A stretch of 64,000 nucleotides of DNA, taken from positions 124,001 through 188,000 of the forward strand of contig JACRBG010000036.1 of NCBI GenBank assembly GCA_016234595.1. Reading direction: 5' to 3'. Position 1 is the stretch's first letter. Each line of letters begins with the position of its first letter. Made by a program: the position numbers and the translations under genes. Source of the stretch: Chloroflexota bacterium (lineage in GTDB: Bacteria > Chloroflexota > Anaerolineae > Aggregatilineales > J027). Below are positions 1-9,254 of the stretch, one piece after another. The notes under the pieces were generated by a model. It searched no databases, was not told the origin of the DNA, and saw nothing but the letters and a program-made list of their open reading frames with translations.

Positions 1-1
1 G

Positions 2-301
2 TGGCTAAGAGGCAGGGCTGCCGATGATGTCTATGCCCTACGAGTGAATACCCATCTGATGTATGATGCCATGGTGAACGACGGGGATGTGGTGGTACTT
101 CGGCGGCAAAGTCGCTTGAATGATGGCGAGATTGGGATAATTATGCTGCCAGCCAAAAAAGAAACCCGCATTCGGAGGCTGAAATACGAAGGGGAATGGG
201 TGTGCCTTGAGCCGCTGATGTCGGTCATGCAGCCTTTAAGATGTAGGCAGGATGAGATACAGATAGTGGGCAAAGTTTTGGGGTTAATGCGACAGTTCTA
301 G
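2..301 (+). CDS. LexA-like S24 domain protein, catalytically dead, 5' end cut by window
   Basis: The frame is open from base 2 to a TAG at 299-301, so only the C-terminal part is visible. The residues match the C-terminal peptidase domain of LexA/UmuD-type repressors: the segments YALRV, DAMVNDGDVVVLRRQ, TRIRRLKYEG and IVGKVLGLMR follow the LexA order. In LexA the nucleophile lies in a G-x-S-M segment and the general base Lys in T-V-K-R-L. Here the matching positions read T-H-L-M and R-I-R-R-L, so Ser is Leu and Lys is Arg. Self-cleavage should therefore be impossible. If the missing N-terminus carries a helix-turn-helix, this would be a non-SOS-inducible dimeric repressor. The domain assignment is fairly sure; the role is inference. 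Confidence 0.7.
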   Translation, partial: WLRGRAADDVYALRVNTHLMYDAMVNDGDVVVLRRQSRLNDGEIGIIMLPAKKETRIRRLKYEGEWVCLEPLMSVMQPLRCRQDEIQIVGKVLGLMRQF

Positions 302-315
302 TGACTAACTCAATT

Positions 316-984
316 CTAAGGCTTTGCTAGGGCTGTCGCCGTATCCTCGAACACGCCTTGAATTACTTCCAGCAAAGCCTCATTGCTTTCCACGCCAAAA
401 TGCTGGCGCAGGCGATACTGTCTTCGGTAGATCACTTCAGGCCGCAGCCCAGTACGTCCCACTATTTGCTGCACACTCAAGCCTTCCCCCATTAACTTAA
501 AAATGGTCAACAAAGCTTTAGGTAGGCTCGTGAATAACCCGCGATACATCGTATATCGTTCATACTGGCCCAATACATGCGGGCTGAGGAAACGTTCGCC
601 GCGCCGCGCCATATCCACCACCAGTTTTAGGCTTTCGGAAAGCTGGTCGCCTAAAAAGAGATACGCCACAAAACCCTGCTCCAGACAATGTAGCACCCGG
701 AAGATATTGGGTGAGGCATCTACATAGATCAAGCCACAAGCAGGCAGTTTTGTTTTGACCCGTCGGGCCACCTCTTGAGGCGGATACGGGAAAGTGTCAT
801 CTACAATAATGGCTACAGGCTTGGTCAATAACATCTGGCGATCTAGTTCCGCTAAACCATCCTGCCAGATGGTGTGACCCACCGTTTCAACTTCATAAAA
901 TCCCCGCAAATAAACACGGATTGCATCCCCATGTAAGGGATACCCAGTCCCTGCGATCACCGACGGATGTTTGAAAGTTCCCAT
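316..984 (-). CDS. LuxR/NarL-type DNA-binding regulator with degenerate receiver
   Basis: 222 residues. The N-terminal half has the alternating strand/helix pattern of a response-regulator receiver (VAIIVDD near residue 60, LIYVDAS, then FVAYLFLGD), but I see no clear phospho-acceptor context with the usual K-P motif. The C-terminal ~65 residues read as a LuxR-type helix-turn-helix: FKLMGEGLSVQQIVGRTGL followed by VIYRRQYRLRQHFGV, the usual scaffold and recognition helices. The start is supported by a strong GGAGGTG ribosome binding site 5-6 bases upstream. It probably regulates transcription on the element, perhaps in response to a ligand or partner rather than phosphorylation. The target is unknown. 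Confidence 0.6.
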   Translation of the reverse strand: MGTFKHPSVIAGTGYPLHGDAIRVYLRGFYEVETVGHTIWQDGLAELDRQMLLTKPVAIIVDDTFPYPPQEVARRVKTKLPACGLIYVDASPNIFRVLHCLEQGFVAYLFLGDQLSESLKLVVDMARRGERFLSPHVLGQYERYTMYRGLFTSLPKALLTIFKLMGEGLSVQQIVGRTGLRPEVIYRRQYRLRQHFGVESNEALLEVIQGVFEDTATALAKP

Positions 985-1063
985 ACCGACACCTCCTTGA
1001 ACGCCTTTATACTGCGCGAAAAGAGCGTCTTCGAGAAGTCCAAAAGTTTGCCGGAATTTCGCA

Positions 1064-1342
1064 CTAGTGTGAGGATGGAGTCAGGGCCACCGCAGTTCCG
1101 GCAACCTGTGTCTCAATCACCGCATGGGTGGCAAAGATCGGTACAAAGGTTGCGGAGGTCGTTGCGGTAGGTGGATCAGGGGGAGGGGTAAACGCAAAAA
1201 AGATCGTGGGGGAAACAATCGGCGTCAATGGGGGTGAAATACGCGGCGGGTGCCCGACTGTCGCCAACAAAAACGCCGTGACGAGCGGACATACCACTAA
1301 AAACCCAATCACCAGCAATAAAATCCAACGCTTGCGTGTCAT
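1064..1342 (-). CDS. small membrane-anchored Pro/Thr-rich protein
   Basis: 92 residues from the ATG at 1342. That start is chosen over a longer upstream reading because GAGGGAG lies about 7 bases ahead of it. Residues 4-27 form one hydrophobic segment (ILLLVIGFLVVCPLVTAFLLA) after a basic MTRKR start: an uncleaved anchor or a signal peptide. The rest is a Pro/Thr/Ala-rich tail with no recognisable domain, likely outside the cytoplasm. Function unknown. It lies on the same strand as the LuxR-type regulator but about 80 bases upstream of it. Confidence 0.5.
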   Translation of the reverse strand: MTRKRWILLLVIGFLVVCPLVTAFLLATVGHPPRISPPLTPIVSPTIFFAFTPPPDPPTATTSATFVPIFATHAVIETQVAGTAVALTPSSH

Positions 1343-2139
1343 AGAACACTCCCTCGAATCTGCCAATGATCTTGTAGGGTACTCGAATACGAGAAAGGGA
1401 ATGTTCAATCAATTGACAGAGGGTATTTCTCGATAGACAGTGAGGGTTTCAGGCATCACGTAGGCTGTTGTCGGTTACTGCATCAGGCGCTTATGACTCT
1501 CCTAACCTAACCCACCCCGTCCCACTATCAAGGGATTCAAATTGCTCGGCTTCCGGGCTTGCGCCGTTACACTCACCAGCCGACCAATTTGCCTCTTGTC
1601 CTTGACAGTGGGCCTGATGGGGTGGGTTGATGGATCGTTGTCATAAGCACCTTACAAAATGCAGAACCGAACTCACGTTGCTACGGATGCCCGTGCAAAA
1701 CTCACCGTCCTGACTCAGAGAATAGGCAGGCGGGTCTCCTACCGGGCAGCGCGAGGGCGAGGATGCCAACCTCACTCAGATGAAGCGATCCACCACGGTT
1801 GCTCGTCTGAAGTTATCGCATGTCGCGGACTCTATCACTCGAAGCTGACACCTCTGGGCGATAGGTCGGTAAGACCTCTGAATCTGCGGTCTGGTTCCTC
1901 ATCTTACGGCCAGACAGCCACGTCCGGGCATGGTACGGCAGACGCTCGCAAGAGCCGATGCACTTCCACATTGGAAAGTATAACAAAGTGAGACGGACTC
2001 CCGCCGCGATCAAGACAGAATTACACCTATCCAGTGTGTTCCCCGCGTGCATCACACCAACAGCCTGTTCGGTCATGGTGGGAGTCATTTGAACTCGGCA
2101 TTTATTGCTCACCTTTTAGCTTCATCAGGAGTGATCCCC
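1343..2139. other. gene-free stretch of about 0.8 kb
   Basis: No open frame here has a convincing start site or protein-like composition; the longest plus-strand frame (1659-1991) is Arg/Ser-rich and low-quality. The stretch contains the long inverted repeat described separately at 1508-1630. I see no tRNA-like or other known RNA fold by eye. The upstream region of the 2140 gene has the ribosome binding site AGGAG at about 2127. Confidence 0.5.
1508..1630. repeat. long imperfect inverted repeat, arms about 40 bp
   Basis: The left arm (1508-1547) reads AACCCACCCC, CCCACTATCAAGG, CAAATTGCTCG. The right arm (about 1581-1628), reverse-complemented, reads AACCCACCCC, CCCACTGTCAAGG, CAAATTGGTCG. 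Matching blocks appear in the same order with a few small insertions, around a loop of about 33 bases (1548-1580). It could form a large cruciform or RNA hairpin. No ORF spans it. It could be a replication or transfer site, a recombination end or a regulatory hairpin; nothing decides between these. Confidence 0.55.
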
Positions 2140-2586
2140 ATGTCGAAATCTTCCACAACAACTGCCGCCAAAGTGAACCGTGTGTTGGTTCTAATTGATG
2201 CCACCCCACAAGGTGGGAAGGTTGTCCTGCGTGCACTACAGGGCTGGCAGACCACTATTGCCGAACAAACCGTCGAACTCGCTGCCCAAGATTTCACCTT
2301 CAACGATGCCAAACTGACCGGCGACCATGCCAAAGTCATTGCCATCATCAAGGCTCTCAAACGCCTAACCAGCAAACTGCCTGATCAAGGCAATGCTGGC
2401 TACCGATTGGTTATCGTGCATTCAAGCAAGGCTGTCCAGACGTGGCTGACCGATCCTACTTCACGTAAAGCCGATTTACCCAAAACCTTAACGGGTTATG
2501 TGGATAAGCTGGCCGTTCGTTTCCCTCAACTGCAATTCGAGCAGCGGGAACGCAAGGTCATCACAAAATTGATGGCTGCTAAATAA
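2140..2586 (+). CDS. hypothetical protein, weak RNase H-like fold resemblance
   Basis: 148 residues from the ATG at 2140, preceded by AGGAG about 8 bases upstream. The protein starts with a low-complexity MSKSSTTTAAK, then an apparent strand RVLVLIDATP, a helix with KVIAIIKALKRL, and a second strand RLVIVHSS followed by AVQTWL. This order recalls RNase H-like folds, but the third acidic residue would be His and the second is not clear. An active nuclease is therefore not supported. It starts a same-strand run of unknown genes reaching the terminator at 5390. Confidence 0.5.
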   Translation: MSKSSTTTAAKVNRVLVLIDATPQGGKVVLRALQGWQTTIAEQTVELAAQDFTFNDAKLTGDHAKVIAIIKALKRLTSKLPDQGNAGYRLVIVHSSKAVQTWLTDPTSRKADLPKTLTGYVDKLAVRFPQLQFEQRERKVITKLMAAK

Positions 2587-2645
2587 ACCCCCGGCAACCC
2601 ACCCCTTCGCTGGCTGAATACCCCTGAACGAAAGGATATGAAACG

Positions 2646-3335
2646 ATGGACAGAACCGCCCAGCAAGCACTGGATCAGTACCATCTTGCTTATAACAACA
2701 TGGCCTATCGGAGCATTTGTAAGCTTATCGCCTGCTTCCTAGCTGGGACAAGTCATCCCCTAGCTGATGTCACCCATACGCCGGAATACATCGAGATCAC
2801 CAATCTCCTGACCGACACCGCCCTCGAAATCTGCGGGCATCCCGCCTATCGCGGACGTGGCTGGACACTGGCCTTCCGACTACACCAACTTGCCACTAAT
2901 TACCTCGAACGTGGCGCTGTTGCTCTATCAGTTGTACAGCATACCTTTGCAGCAGTGGAAATTTATCTGGATTTGTTCCGACGGTCGGTGACCACCCATG
3001 AAAATCGCTTGAATGACGACCCGACTTCCAAAGCTATTTCCCAAATGGAAGGGGCATTGATCCTACTAGAAGAGAGCGTTTGCACCACCAGCGATTTACC
3101 AAGTTGCCGCGGACGTGCTGCCTATCATCTGACCGCCGCGTGTGTTGGACTGCTGCGAACAGCCACTTTGCTCCTTAAAAGCAATGATGTTTTGGGAGAC
3201 TATGCTGCTGAGAAGTTCAGCCGTGCGTTGCGGGATATGGTGTATGGTCTGAACGAAATCGCCGCCGACCCCGATTTACCACATATCTTCAGCCGCGCCT
3301 CGACCTATCTACTCAAGTCTCTGGAGGAGAAGTGA
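2646..3335 (+). CDS. hypothetical all-helical protein
   Basis: 229 residues with no domain I recognise. The composition is almost entirely helical with repeated Leu/Ala heptad-like spacing, no signal peptide and no transmembrane segment. The start ATG has AAGGA 9-10 bases upstream. The gene ends one base before the ATG of the next gene, so the two are translationally coupled and probably act together. Confidence 0.6.
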   Translation: MDRTAQQALDQYHLAYNNMAYRSICKLIACFLAGTSHPLADVTHTPEYIEITNLLTDTALEICGHPAYRGRGWTLAFRLHQLATNYLERGAVALSVVQHTFAAVEIYLDLFRRSVTTHENRLNDDPTSKAISQMEGALILLEESVCTTSDLPSCRGRAAYHLTAACVGLLRTATLLLKSNDVLGDYAAEKFSRALRDMVYGLNEIAADPDLPHIFSRASTYLLKSLEEK

Positions 3336-3336
3336 T

Positions 3337-4761
3337 ATGCTGCACATCGCCCTGCGTTTTCATGAAAAGGGTCGCTATGAAAGCTACTCCCCGACGGATA
3401 CACCGCGCAGCCGCAAACCCAAAATTTCAGGCTACCAACTCGTCAAGCCGAGCTACCACATTCTCAAGCTGTTGGTCGGCGATCAAGTCACCGACATTCC
3501 CCGCTCACGCATTGTGGAATACCATTATGTCACCGTCGCTGAAACAGTGCGTCAGCAAGGCAGCTATTTCATCCTACCTGTGACGGATAGTCAGTTACAA
3601 CAGATTGAAGCCATTACCCAGACGGAACTCAGGCCACCCGTCTACTTGTGGCGGGACGATCAGTGGTGGACATTGCCCCAGTTGGAAATCTACAACACGG
3701 GCGAGATGACGACCATGCGTACCACGATTGGCGACCTCTTTGGCAATGTTCACGAAATCCGTGAGCATCAAATCGAAAAATCCGGTCTGCGTATTCGTTC
3801 GACCTACGAACCCTCCCAAGGGCCGGGTTTTGAACTCACCCGCACTAAGCCCAACACACGACCTGATGGGCCAGCCAATGTGCCGACAACTATCACGGGT
3901 AATGGCATGGTCTTGGAGTGGAAACGCGGTTATGAAGACAAACCTCCGGTTTGGTGGCTGCGCGACGAACAGCGTGTAAGCAAGGCCCAGTCGGCCACCT
4001 ATCGGCACTACGGGGTCATCAAAGCAACCCCTCATGCGCGTTGGAGTAAAGGTTTTGCGGCGTGGTACTACACAGGTGGATCACAACCACCTTCAAAGTG
4101 GCTGGAACTAGTGGGTTATTCCCATGCACCGTCACTAGCTATGCCGCCTGAACTCGTTCAGATGATCGAAGAGACACTTGCGGCAGATCAGGCAGTCGAA
4201 CGCGAACCCCTTATTCCGCTGTCCTTGTATGATGCCAACACGGGTAAGCATGAGTGGAACTATGGCAATCCGGATGTCTGGTGCAAGCTGGTTCACCCGG
4301 AAACCCATTGGCTGTTTTTTGTCGCCAATGCCAGTCTGACCGAGCGCAGCCTGTATGGGTACAAACTCAAGTTAGGCGAGGGAACTGTCACAGGGCAATG
4401 GGTAACACTTTCACTCGATGAACTCACCGACCCGGCCATTCAACGTGACCCTCAGTTTATGCGCCAATCGCTCCGCCGTGCCATCGAGCAGGTGGCTGCC
4501 ACATCGAAAAAATTTCTACCGGATGAACTGGGTATTCTCACTGATGCCGAATGCCGACGCCGCGCCTTTGAAGAACGTCACCAAGCGTATTTGGCTGAAG
4601 TCGAACGCAAACGTGCGTTGGAAGCAGCGATGAAACCCTATCACGAGTTTCAGGCGGCATTACGAATGTGCCAAACCTTTGCCGAAGGGCTGCACCATCT
4701 GACCTCCTGCAAAGCCTTACCCGCTCAATCCACCCCGCCGATTGATGATCCTTGGAGCTAA
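3337..4761 (+). CDS. hypothetical backbone protein, possible DUF2958-like region
   Basis: 474 residues. The start has a strong GGAGGAG site within the end of the upstream gene. The N-terminal 150 residues are strand-rich. A middle segment reads RWSKGFAAWYYTGG, a W-S-K...W-Y-Y pattern seen in some mobile-element proteins. Residues about 310-370 (KLVHPETHWLFF to VTLSLDEL) faintly resemble DUF2958, a domain found in plasmid polyvalent proteins. The C-terminus is a charged helix. I cannot assign a function. Cotranscription with the neighbouring unknown genes suggests a role in element maintenance. Confidence 0.55.
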   Translation: MLHIALRFHEKGRYESYSPTDTPRSRKPKISGYQLVKPSYHILKLLVGDQVTDIPRSRIVEYHYVTVAETVRQQGSYFILPVTDSQLQQIEAITQTELRPPVYLWRDDQWWTLPQLEIYNTGEMTTMRTTIGDLFGNVHEIREHQIEKSGLRIRSTYEPSQGPGFELTRTKPNTRPDGPANVPTTITGNGMVLEWKRGYEDKPPVWWLRDEQRVSKAQSATYRHYGVIKATPHARWSKGFAAWYYTGGSQPPSKWLELVGYSHAPSLAMPPELVQMIEETLAADQAVEREPLIPLSLYDANTGKHEWNYGNPDVWCKLVHPETHWLFFVANASLTERSLYGYKLKLGEGTVTGQWVTLSLDELTDPAIQRDPQFMRQSLRRAIEQVAATSKKFLPDELGILTDAECRRRAFEERHQAYLAEVERKRALEAAMKPYHEFQAALRMCQTFAEGLHHLTSCKALPAQSTPPIDDPWS

Positions 4762-4767
4762 CCCACT

Positions 4768-5364
4768 ATGTCACAAAAAAGTGTACCTAAAAACCAGATT
4801 GTCCAATCTTATGTCGGGCAAATCACCGTGGTGGGTGAATGTTTTTGTTATGGCTGCGCAGTGGATGGTCAGCAGTTGGTCTATCTGGATGTGGCAGGAC
4901 CAGCTACATCAGTTGAGGCGGTGTGGGCAAAATTGGCCCAAGCTAAAGAATGTTACCTCCTCCCACCCGACCATGCTGCTCCGAAAATCACCCTCCGCAC
5001 GGCTGAAGGCCTACTTAAACGTATCCAGCGCAAAATCGAAGGCATCGGCATCCATCACCTACTGCTCCTGCACCAAGACCTGCTGACACCTACCTATGCC
5101 GAACTCAGCACGACCTATCTGTTTTTGGCCGACAAAACGCAGGCGACTGCCAAGCTCGGCTCCCACATTCAGCAGTTGGTCGATATCGCCGTGTTCCCGG
5201 CGTGGTACGCCTATTTGGTACAGCAGGGAAGATTGGAGGGTCTGATCGCTCCCTTAACCAGCTATGGTGGTGTCAACTTATGGAAATTGTCTTTGGATAA
5301 AACCTGCTGGCAGCGCCTCATTTGCCGAGGTGTTAGTCAGCGCAGTCTAACCCTGCCGAATTAA
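4768..5364 (+). CDS. hypothetical protein
   Basis: 198 residues, six bases after the preceding gene and ending just before a strong terminator, so the last gene of the 2140-5364 run. The first 75 residues look like a small beta barrel (VGQITVVGECFCYG, LVYLDVAGP, CYLLPP, ITLRT). A helical part and a strand containing YLFLADKTQ follow. No JAB-type metal motif is present, so I do not call it PRTRC protein A. Function unknown. Confidence 0.55.
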   Translation: MSQKSVPKNQIVQSYVGQITVVGECFCYGCAVDGQQLVYLDVAGPATSVEAVWAKLAQAKECYLLPPDHAAPKITLRTAEGLLKRIQRKIEGIGIHHLLLLHQDLLTPTYAELSTTYLFLADKTQATAKLGSHIQQLVDIAVFPAWYAYLVQQGRLEGLIAPLTSYGGVNLWKLSLDKTCWQRLICRGVSQRSLTLPN

Positions 5365-5389
5365 ATTTTTACATCTCTATCGCCCTGTA

Positions 5390-5415
5390 AAGCCCTGCGG
5401 ATGCGGGGCTTTTTT
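5390..5415 (+). terminator. Rho-independent terminator
   Basis: AAGCCC and GGGGCTT arms around TGCGGATGC are followed immediately by a run of six T. It lies 25 bases after the stop of the 4768 gene and closes that transcription unit. The next gene has its own ribosome binding site downstream of it. Confidence 0.8.
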
Positions 5416-5434
5416 GTTGTTTGGAGAGACCTCC

Positions 5435-8400
5435 ATGCCCAGACTCACATCCATTGAAAAAGGCGGTTTTTACGCCTTCAATCCGGCGTACCTACCGCAT
5501 ATGGCCTCGTTGTTCGCTCCAGCGACGCAGGGTGGCAGACTGCTCGATCCCTGTGCCGGTGAGGGGGTGGCCCTACAGCATCTGGCTAAAAGTTGGCATC
5601 TGACACCCTATGCCAATGAACTTGATACCGAACGAGCGGCGGCTTGCGTAGAGAAATTCGGCGCGGTGCAGGCCGTGCAAGGGGACCTCTTTCAATTGCG
5701 CACCTCGACCAGTGGTTTTCTCATGGCATGGGTGAATCCCCCGTATACATGGGATATGGGCAGTGACGAGAAGCGACGTGAACTCAGTTTCCTTAAACAC
5801 ACCCTCAAATGGGTGCAAACCGGTGGATTTGTGGCATGGGTTGTCTATGCCCACCATGTCACTGCCGAAGCTGCCGCCGTATTGGCAAAAAACTGTTCAC
5901 AGGTGGACATTTGGGAAATCCCGGAACTGCACTTAGGTGAGTATCGGCAGGTAGTGGTCATTGGACGTATCGGCCAAGCCAGTCAAGAACCAGCGACCTT
6001 CGCCCAACAGATTTTGCAGAGTGTCCAGACGCCTAGCCAACTGGAGATGTTACCCGAACCACGTTATCAGTTTCCGGCCCCACACCCCACTCAGCGTTTC
6101 CTATTCGCGCCCAAAATTCTCACACCGGAACTGATGCTGGCCGCCCTCCAAACTGGCAGTGTCCATCAGACAGCCCAATTTCAAACGCTGCTGGAACCAC
6201 CGCCGCCGATGGACGACATCCGTCCGATTGTGCAACCACGTGGGATGCAAATCGGTCTGGTATTGGCCGCTGGGATGTTTAATGGCCTGATTTTGGAACA
6301 TGGCGAATTGGGACGCACCGCCGTTCGCAGCACCATTCGTACTGTTGAAGAATTGCGCGAAGCACCGGAGGAGGTGAACGAGGATGACCCCACCGTTACC
6401 GAACGCGAGGTGTACCGCACCCGCCCGGTGGTGACCATTACCCTGTTGACCGAACGTGGCGAAATGCTACCCATGACAGGTGATGCGGCGCTGGTGACCT
6501 TCATCCGTGAACACAAGACAGCCCTGTTGGATTATCTCAACACCCACTTCAAACCGCTCTACGACTTTAACTATGCTTGTATCGCACCCATCCTCAACCG
6601 AGTTCGCATTGGCAAAGGACTCTTTAGCACGCAAAAACATGTCATTGCCGCCGCCTACACCGCCCTCCAACAGCGCAAGGGGATCTATCTGGTGGGGGAA
6701 CCGGGGGTTGGGAAATCGGTGATGGGCGCTACCCTCGCCGCAGCCATGCAGGCTCATATGAAATCGGATCAGGTGACTATTGTGATGTGTCCGCCCCACC
6801 TCGTCGAAAAGTGGAAGCGCGAAATCGGCAAGGTCACTTCCAGCAGCTATGTGGAAATCCTCGAAAATGTCGATGACACTCGGGCTTTCATGGACAAGTG
6901 TGGTCGCCTGCTGCCCCATACCCTCAAAGTTGGCATCATCGCACGTGAACGGGCCAAACTCGATGAAGGTTGGGAAGCCGCTGTCTGCTGGCACAAACAT
7001 CACACCGCCCTGTGGCGTATCGGCACGGAGCCACCCGATGATCTCAAAGGCCGCTCACGTATTCACACCTACGATGTACCGCTCTGTCCCAATTGTGGTG
7101 CGGTGGTCACCAAAGATCAGAAGGGTGAGAAAGTAGCGACGCGGGCATGGTTGAATGACGCGCCCCGTACCTGTCACACCTGTGGTGGTGCTCTCTGGCA
7201 AGACAAACGCACCTTCAGTGCACCCAAAGCGGGTGAAAAATTCCCCCGCAAAAATCCACGTATGGCATTGGCCGATTACCTTGCACGGGTTCATCCGGGG
7301 CGGGTCTACCTCTTCGTAAGTGATGAAGTCCACGAGATGAAAGGGCTGGCTTCCGATCAGGGCAACGCCTTCGCGGTCTTATGCAACGCAGCGGAGAAGA
7401 TCATCGGCTTGACGGGGACCCTGTATGGCGGTGTCGCGTCGTCTGTTTTTGGACTGGAATATCAACTGAACCCCCGTGTGACCCGCCGCTACAACTGGGG
7501 TGAACACAATGTCCATAAAGGCAAACAACTGGCCCGTTGGGTGGATCAGATGGGGTCGTTGGAACGCATCGTGGAATACAAACCGCAGTATGATCAATCG
7601 GGACGTTACACCGGTAAAGCCCGTATCGAACATCAACCGCAGGAAGCACCCGGTACCTCACCCATGCTGGTACGCGAAATCCTCGACCATGCGCTGTTTG
7701 TCGGTTTGACCGACATTAGCGATATGCCGCCTTATGAAGAAATCCCGGTGCCCATCGAAATGGATGCTGACTTGCGTGATGTCTATGATGATACCAAGCA
7801 GGCGCTGGGTGAGTACCTGTTTCAATGTCGTTTGGAAGGGGATGCCAGCTTCTTGGGACGTTATCTGCGTACCCTGCTAAGTTACCCCAATGCACCATTC
7901 CGTGCCGAAAACGTCGTGCATCGGCGTAAGCTGCGTGGCGAGGATGGCGAGGCGATCCAAATGGAACGTTCGGTTTGGGCCATGCCGAACCTAGGCGAGG
8001 ACCGTCTGTATGCCAAAGAGCAGTGGCTCATCGAGACCGTGCAAGCGGAATTGGCCGAGGGGCGTAAAGTCGGGATTTTTGTCGAACAGAGTGCAACCCG
8101 TGATATTCAACCGCGACTGGCGCAGTTGCTCACCCAACACATCCCTAACGCCAAGCCCTTCATCCTGTATAGCAAGGTTGAACCCAAGAAGCGTGAAGCC
8201 GTGTTGGAAACACAACTCAAGGCGGGCTGCAATATCTTTCTCGCCAATCCCAAGTTGGTTCAAACAGGGCTTGACTTAGTGGATTTTCCAACATTGGTAT
8301 TTTTTGAAATCAACTACAGCCTCTATGTCACCATTCAAGCCTCACGGCGGGCATGGCGCATTATCCAGACGGAAGCCTGCCGCACCTACTATCCTTATTA

Positions 8401-9217
8401 TGACGAGAGTATGGAAGCGCGTGCGGTTGCCCTCATTGGGCGCAAACAACGGGCCGCTAAGTTATTGTATGGCGACAGCGACATTGGCTTGAGTGAACTC
8501 ACCGACGGCGGGGACGAAGCCAACGATCTGATTGCGGAACTGGCGAAATCCCTCGATGAAGACACGGGTGTCACCAATTTGCGTGACCTCTTCCAAGCGG
8601 CATCGAGTGCGGAAGCTGGCCGTGAAAGCCTCTGGATGGTGGAAACCGACGAACAAACACCTGATTCTCAGCCCATCACCTCACCCCAATGGTTTGTGGT
8701 GGAACGTTGGTTAGCTGAAACCCGGACTTGGCAGATTGTCTCCCATCATGTCAACGGTTCCCTGCCCATCAATTTGTTTGCCTCGCTTGCTGAGGCTGAA
8801 CAGGTGGCTCGACAATTAGCCGCCCAAGCGCCCCACCGTTACCGCGTGATTGGCTACCCTGATCCACAACCGCAGTTCATCCAGTTCGAGGGTTTAGGGC
8901 GTCAGGTCATCCAACAGGCCACCCAAGTCCACCTACCTGAACATGCCAGCTATGATGCACTTGAACAATGTGCTATCGAGTTAGGCGGGATACGCGATCA
9001 ACCAGCAGTTACTGCTGACCTGCCACGCAACCACTCGCGGTTGCCACCCAAAGCCCAAGCGCCCCGTCGTCGCAAGGTGAGTTTACAGGCTGCCCCAGAT
9101 GACCTAGAAATGCCACCTCGATCCACCCAACTAGGGCTTCCTAAACTGCCCCAGCGCGAATCTACTCCATCTAGTGGTGTTCTTCAACCAGCTCTGTTTG
9201 ACTTTCAATCGCCCTAA
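5435..9217 (+). CDS. fused N6-adenine DNA methyltransferase (DUF6094-like) and DEAD/DEAH helicase
   Basis: 1260 residues from the ATG at 5435, which has GGAGAG 9 bases upstream; the longer upstream reading runs into the terminator. Residues 1-185 match the DUF6094 methyltransferase layout: RLTSIEKGGFY, the SAM motif LLDPCAGEG and the catalytic NPPYTWD. A helicase follows: Walker A GEPGVGKS near residue 425, a four-Cys zinc ribbon (CPNC, CHTC) near 550-585, DEVHEMKG as motif II near 630, and a C-terminal lobe with QTGLDL and QASRRAWR near 945-980. The last ~200 residues are Pro/Gln-rich. It probably modifies and remodels DNA of the element, for protection or replication. Both halves are certain as families; the joint role is inference. 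Confidence 0.8.
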   Translation: MPRLTSIEKGGFYAFNPAYLPHMASLFAPATQGGRLLDPCAGEGVALQHLAKSWHLTPYANELDTERAAACVEKFGAVQAVQGDLFQLRTSTSGFLMAWVNPPYTWDMGSDEKRRELSFLKHTLKWVQTGGFVAWVVYAHHVTAEAAAVLAKNCSQVDIWEIPELHLGEYRQVVVIGRIGQASQEPATFAQQILQSVQTPSQLEMLPEPRYQFPAPHPTQRFLFAPKILTPELMLAALQTGSVHQTAQFQTLLEPPPPMDDIRPIVQPRGMQIGLVLAAGMFNGLILEHGELGRTAVRSTIRTVEELREAPEEVNEDDPTVTEREVYRTRPVVTITLLTERGEMLPMTGDAALVTFIREHKTALLDYLNTHFKPLYDFNYACIAPILNRVRIGKGLFSTQKHVIAAAYTALQQRKGIYLVGEPGVGKSVMGATLAAAMQAHMKSDQVTIVMCPPHLVEKWKREIGKVTSSSYVEILENVDDTRAFMDKCGRLLPHTLKVGIIARERAKLDEGWEAAVCWHKHHTALWRIGTEPPDDLKGRSRIHTYDVPLCPNCGAVVTKDQKGEKVATRAWLNDAPRTCHTCGGALWQDKRTFSAPKAGEKFPRKNPRMALADYLARVHPGRVYLFVSDEVHEMKGLASDQGNAFAVLCNAAEKIIGLTGTLYGGVASSVFGLEYQLNPRVTRRYNWGEHNVHKGKQLARWVDQMGSLERIVEYKPQYDQSGRYTGKARIEHQPQEAPGTSPMLVREILDHALFVGLTDISDMPPYEEIPVPIEMDADLRDVYDDTKQALGEYLFQCRLEGDASFLGRYLRTLLSYPNAPFRAENVVHRRKLRGEDGEAIQMERSVWAMPNLGEDRLYAKEQWLIETVQAELAEGRKVGIFVEQSATRDIQPRLAQLLTQHIPNAKPFILYSKVEPKKREAVLETQLKAGCNIFLANPKLVQTGLDLVDFPTLVFFEINYSLYVTIQASRRAWRIIQTEACRTYYPYYDESMEARAVALIGRKQRAAKLLYGDSDIGLSELTDGGDEANDLIAELAKSLDEDTGVTNLRDLFQAASSAEAGRESLWMVETDEQTPDSQPITSPQWFVVERWLAETRTWQIVSHHVNGSLPINLFASLAEAEQVARQLAAQAPHRYRVIGYPDPQPQFIQFEGLGRQVIQQATQVHLPEHASYDALEQCAIELGGIRDQPAVTADLPRNHSRLPPKAQAPRRRKVSLQAAPDDLEMPPRSTQLGLPKLPQRESTPSSGVLQPALFDFQSP

Positions 9218-9254
9218 TAGGGTCTTTAGCCGATAACCACTTAGAATAGTTATG

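Noticed and set aside
1659-1991. 110-residue open frame in the gene-free stretch
   Set aside because: Arg/Ser-rich, no convincing ribosome binding site or domain, and the antisense frames are equally open.
4768-5364. Possible PRTRC protein A (JAB peptidase)
   Set aside because: No H-x-H...D metal-binding motif; only the operon-like position would support it.
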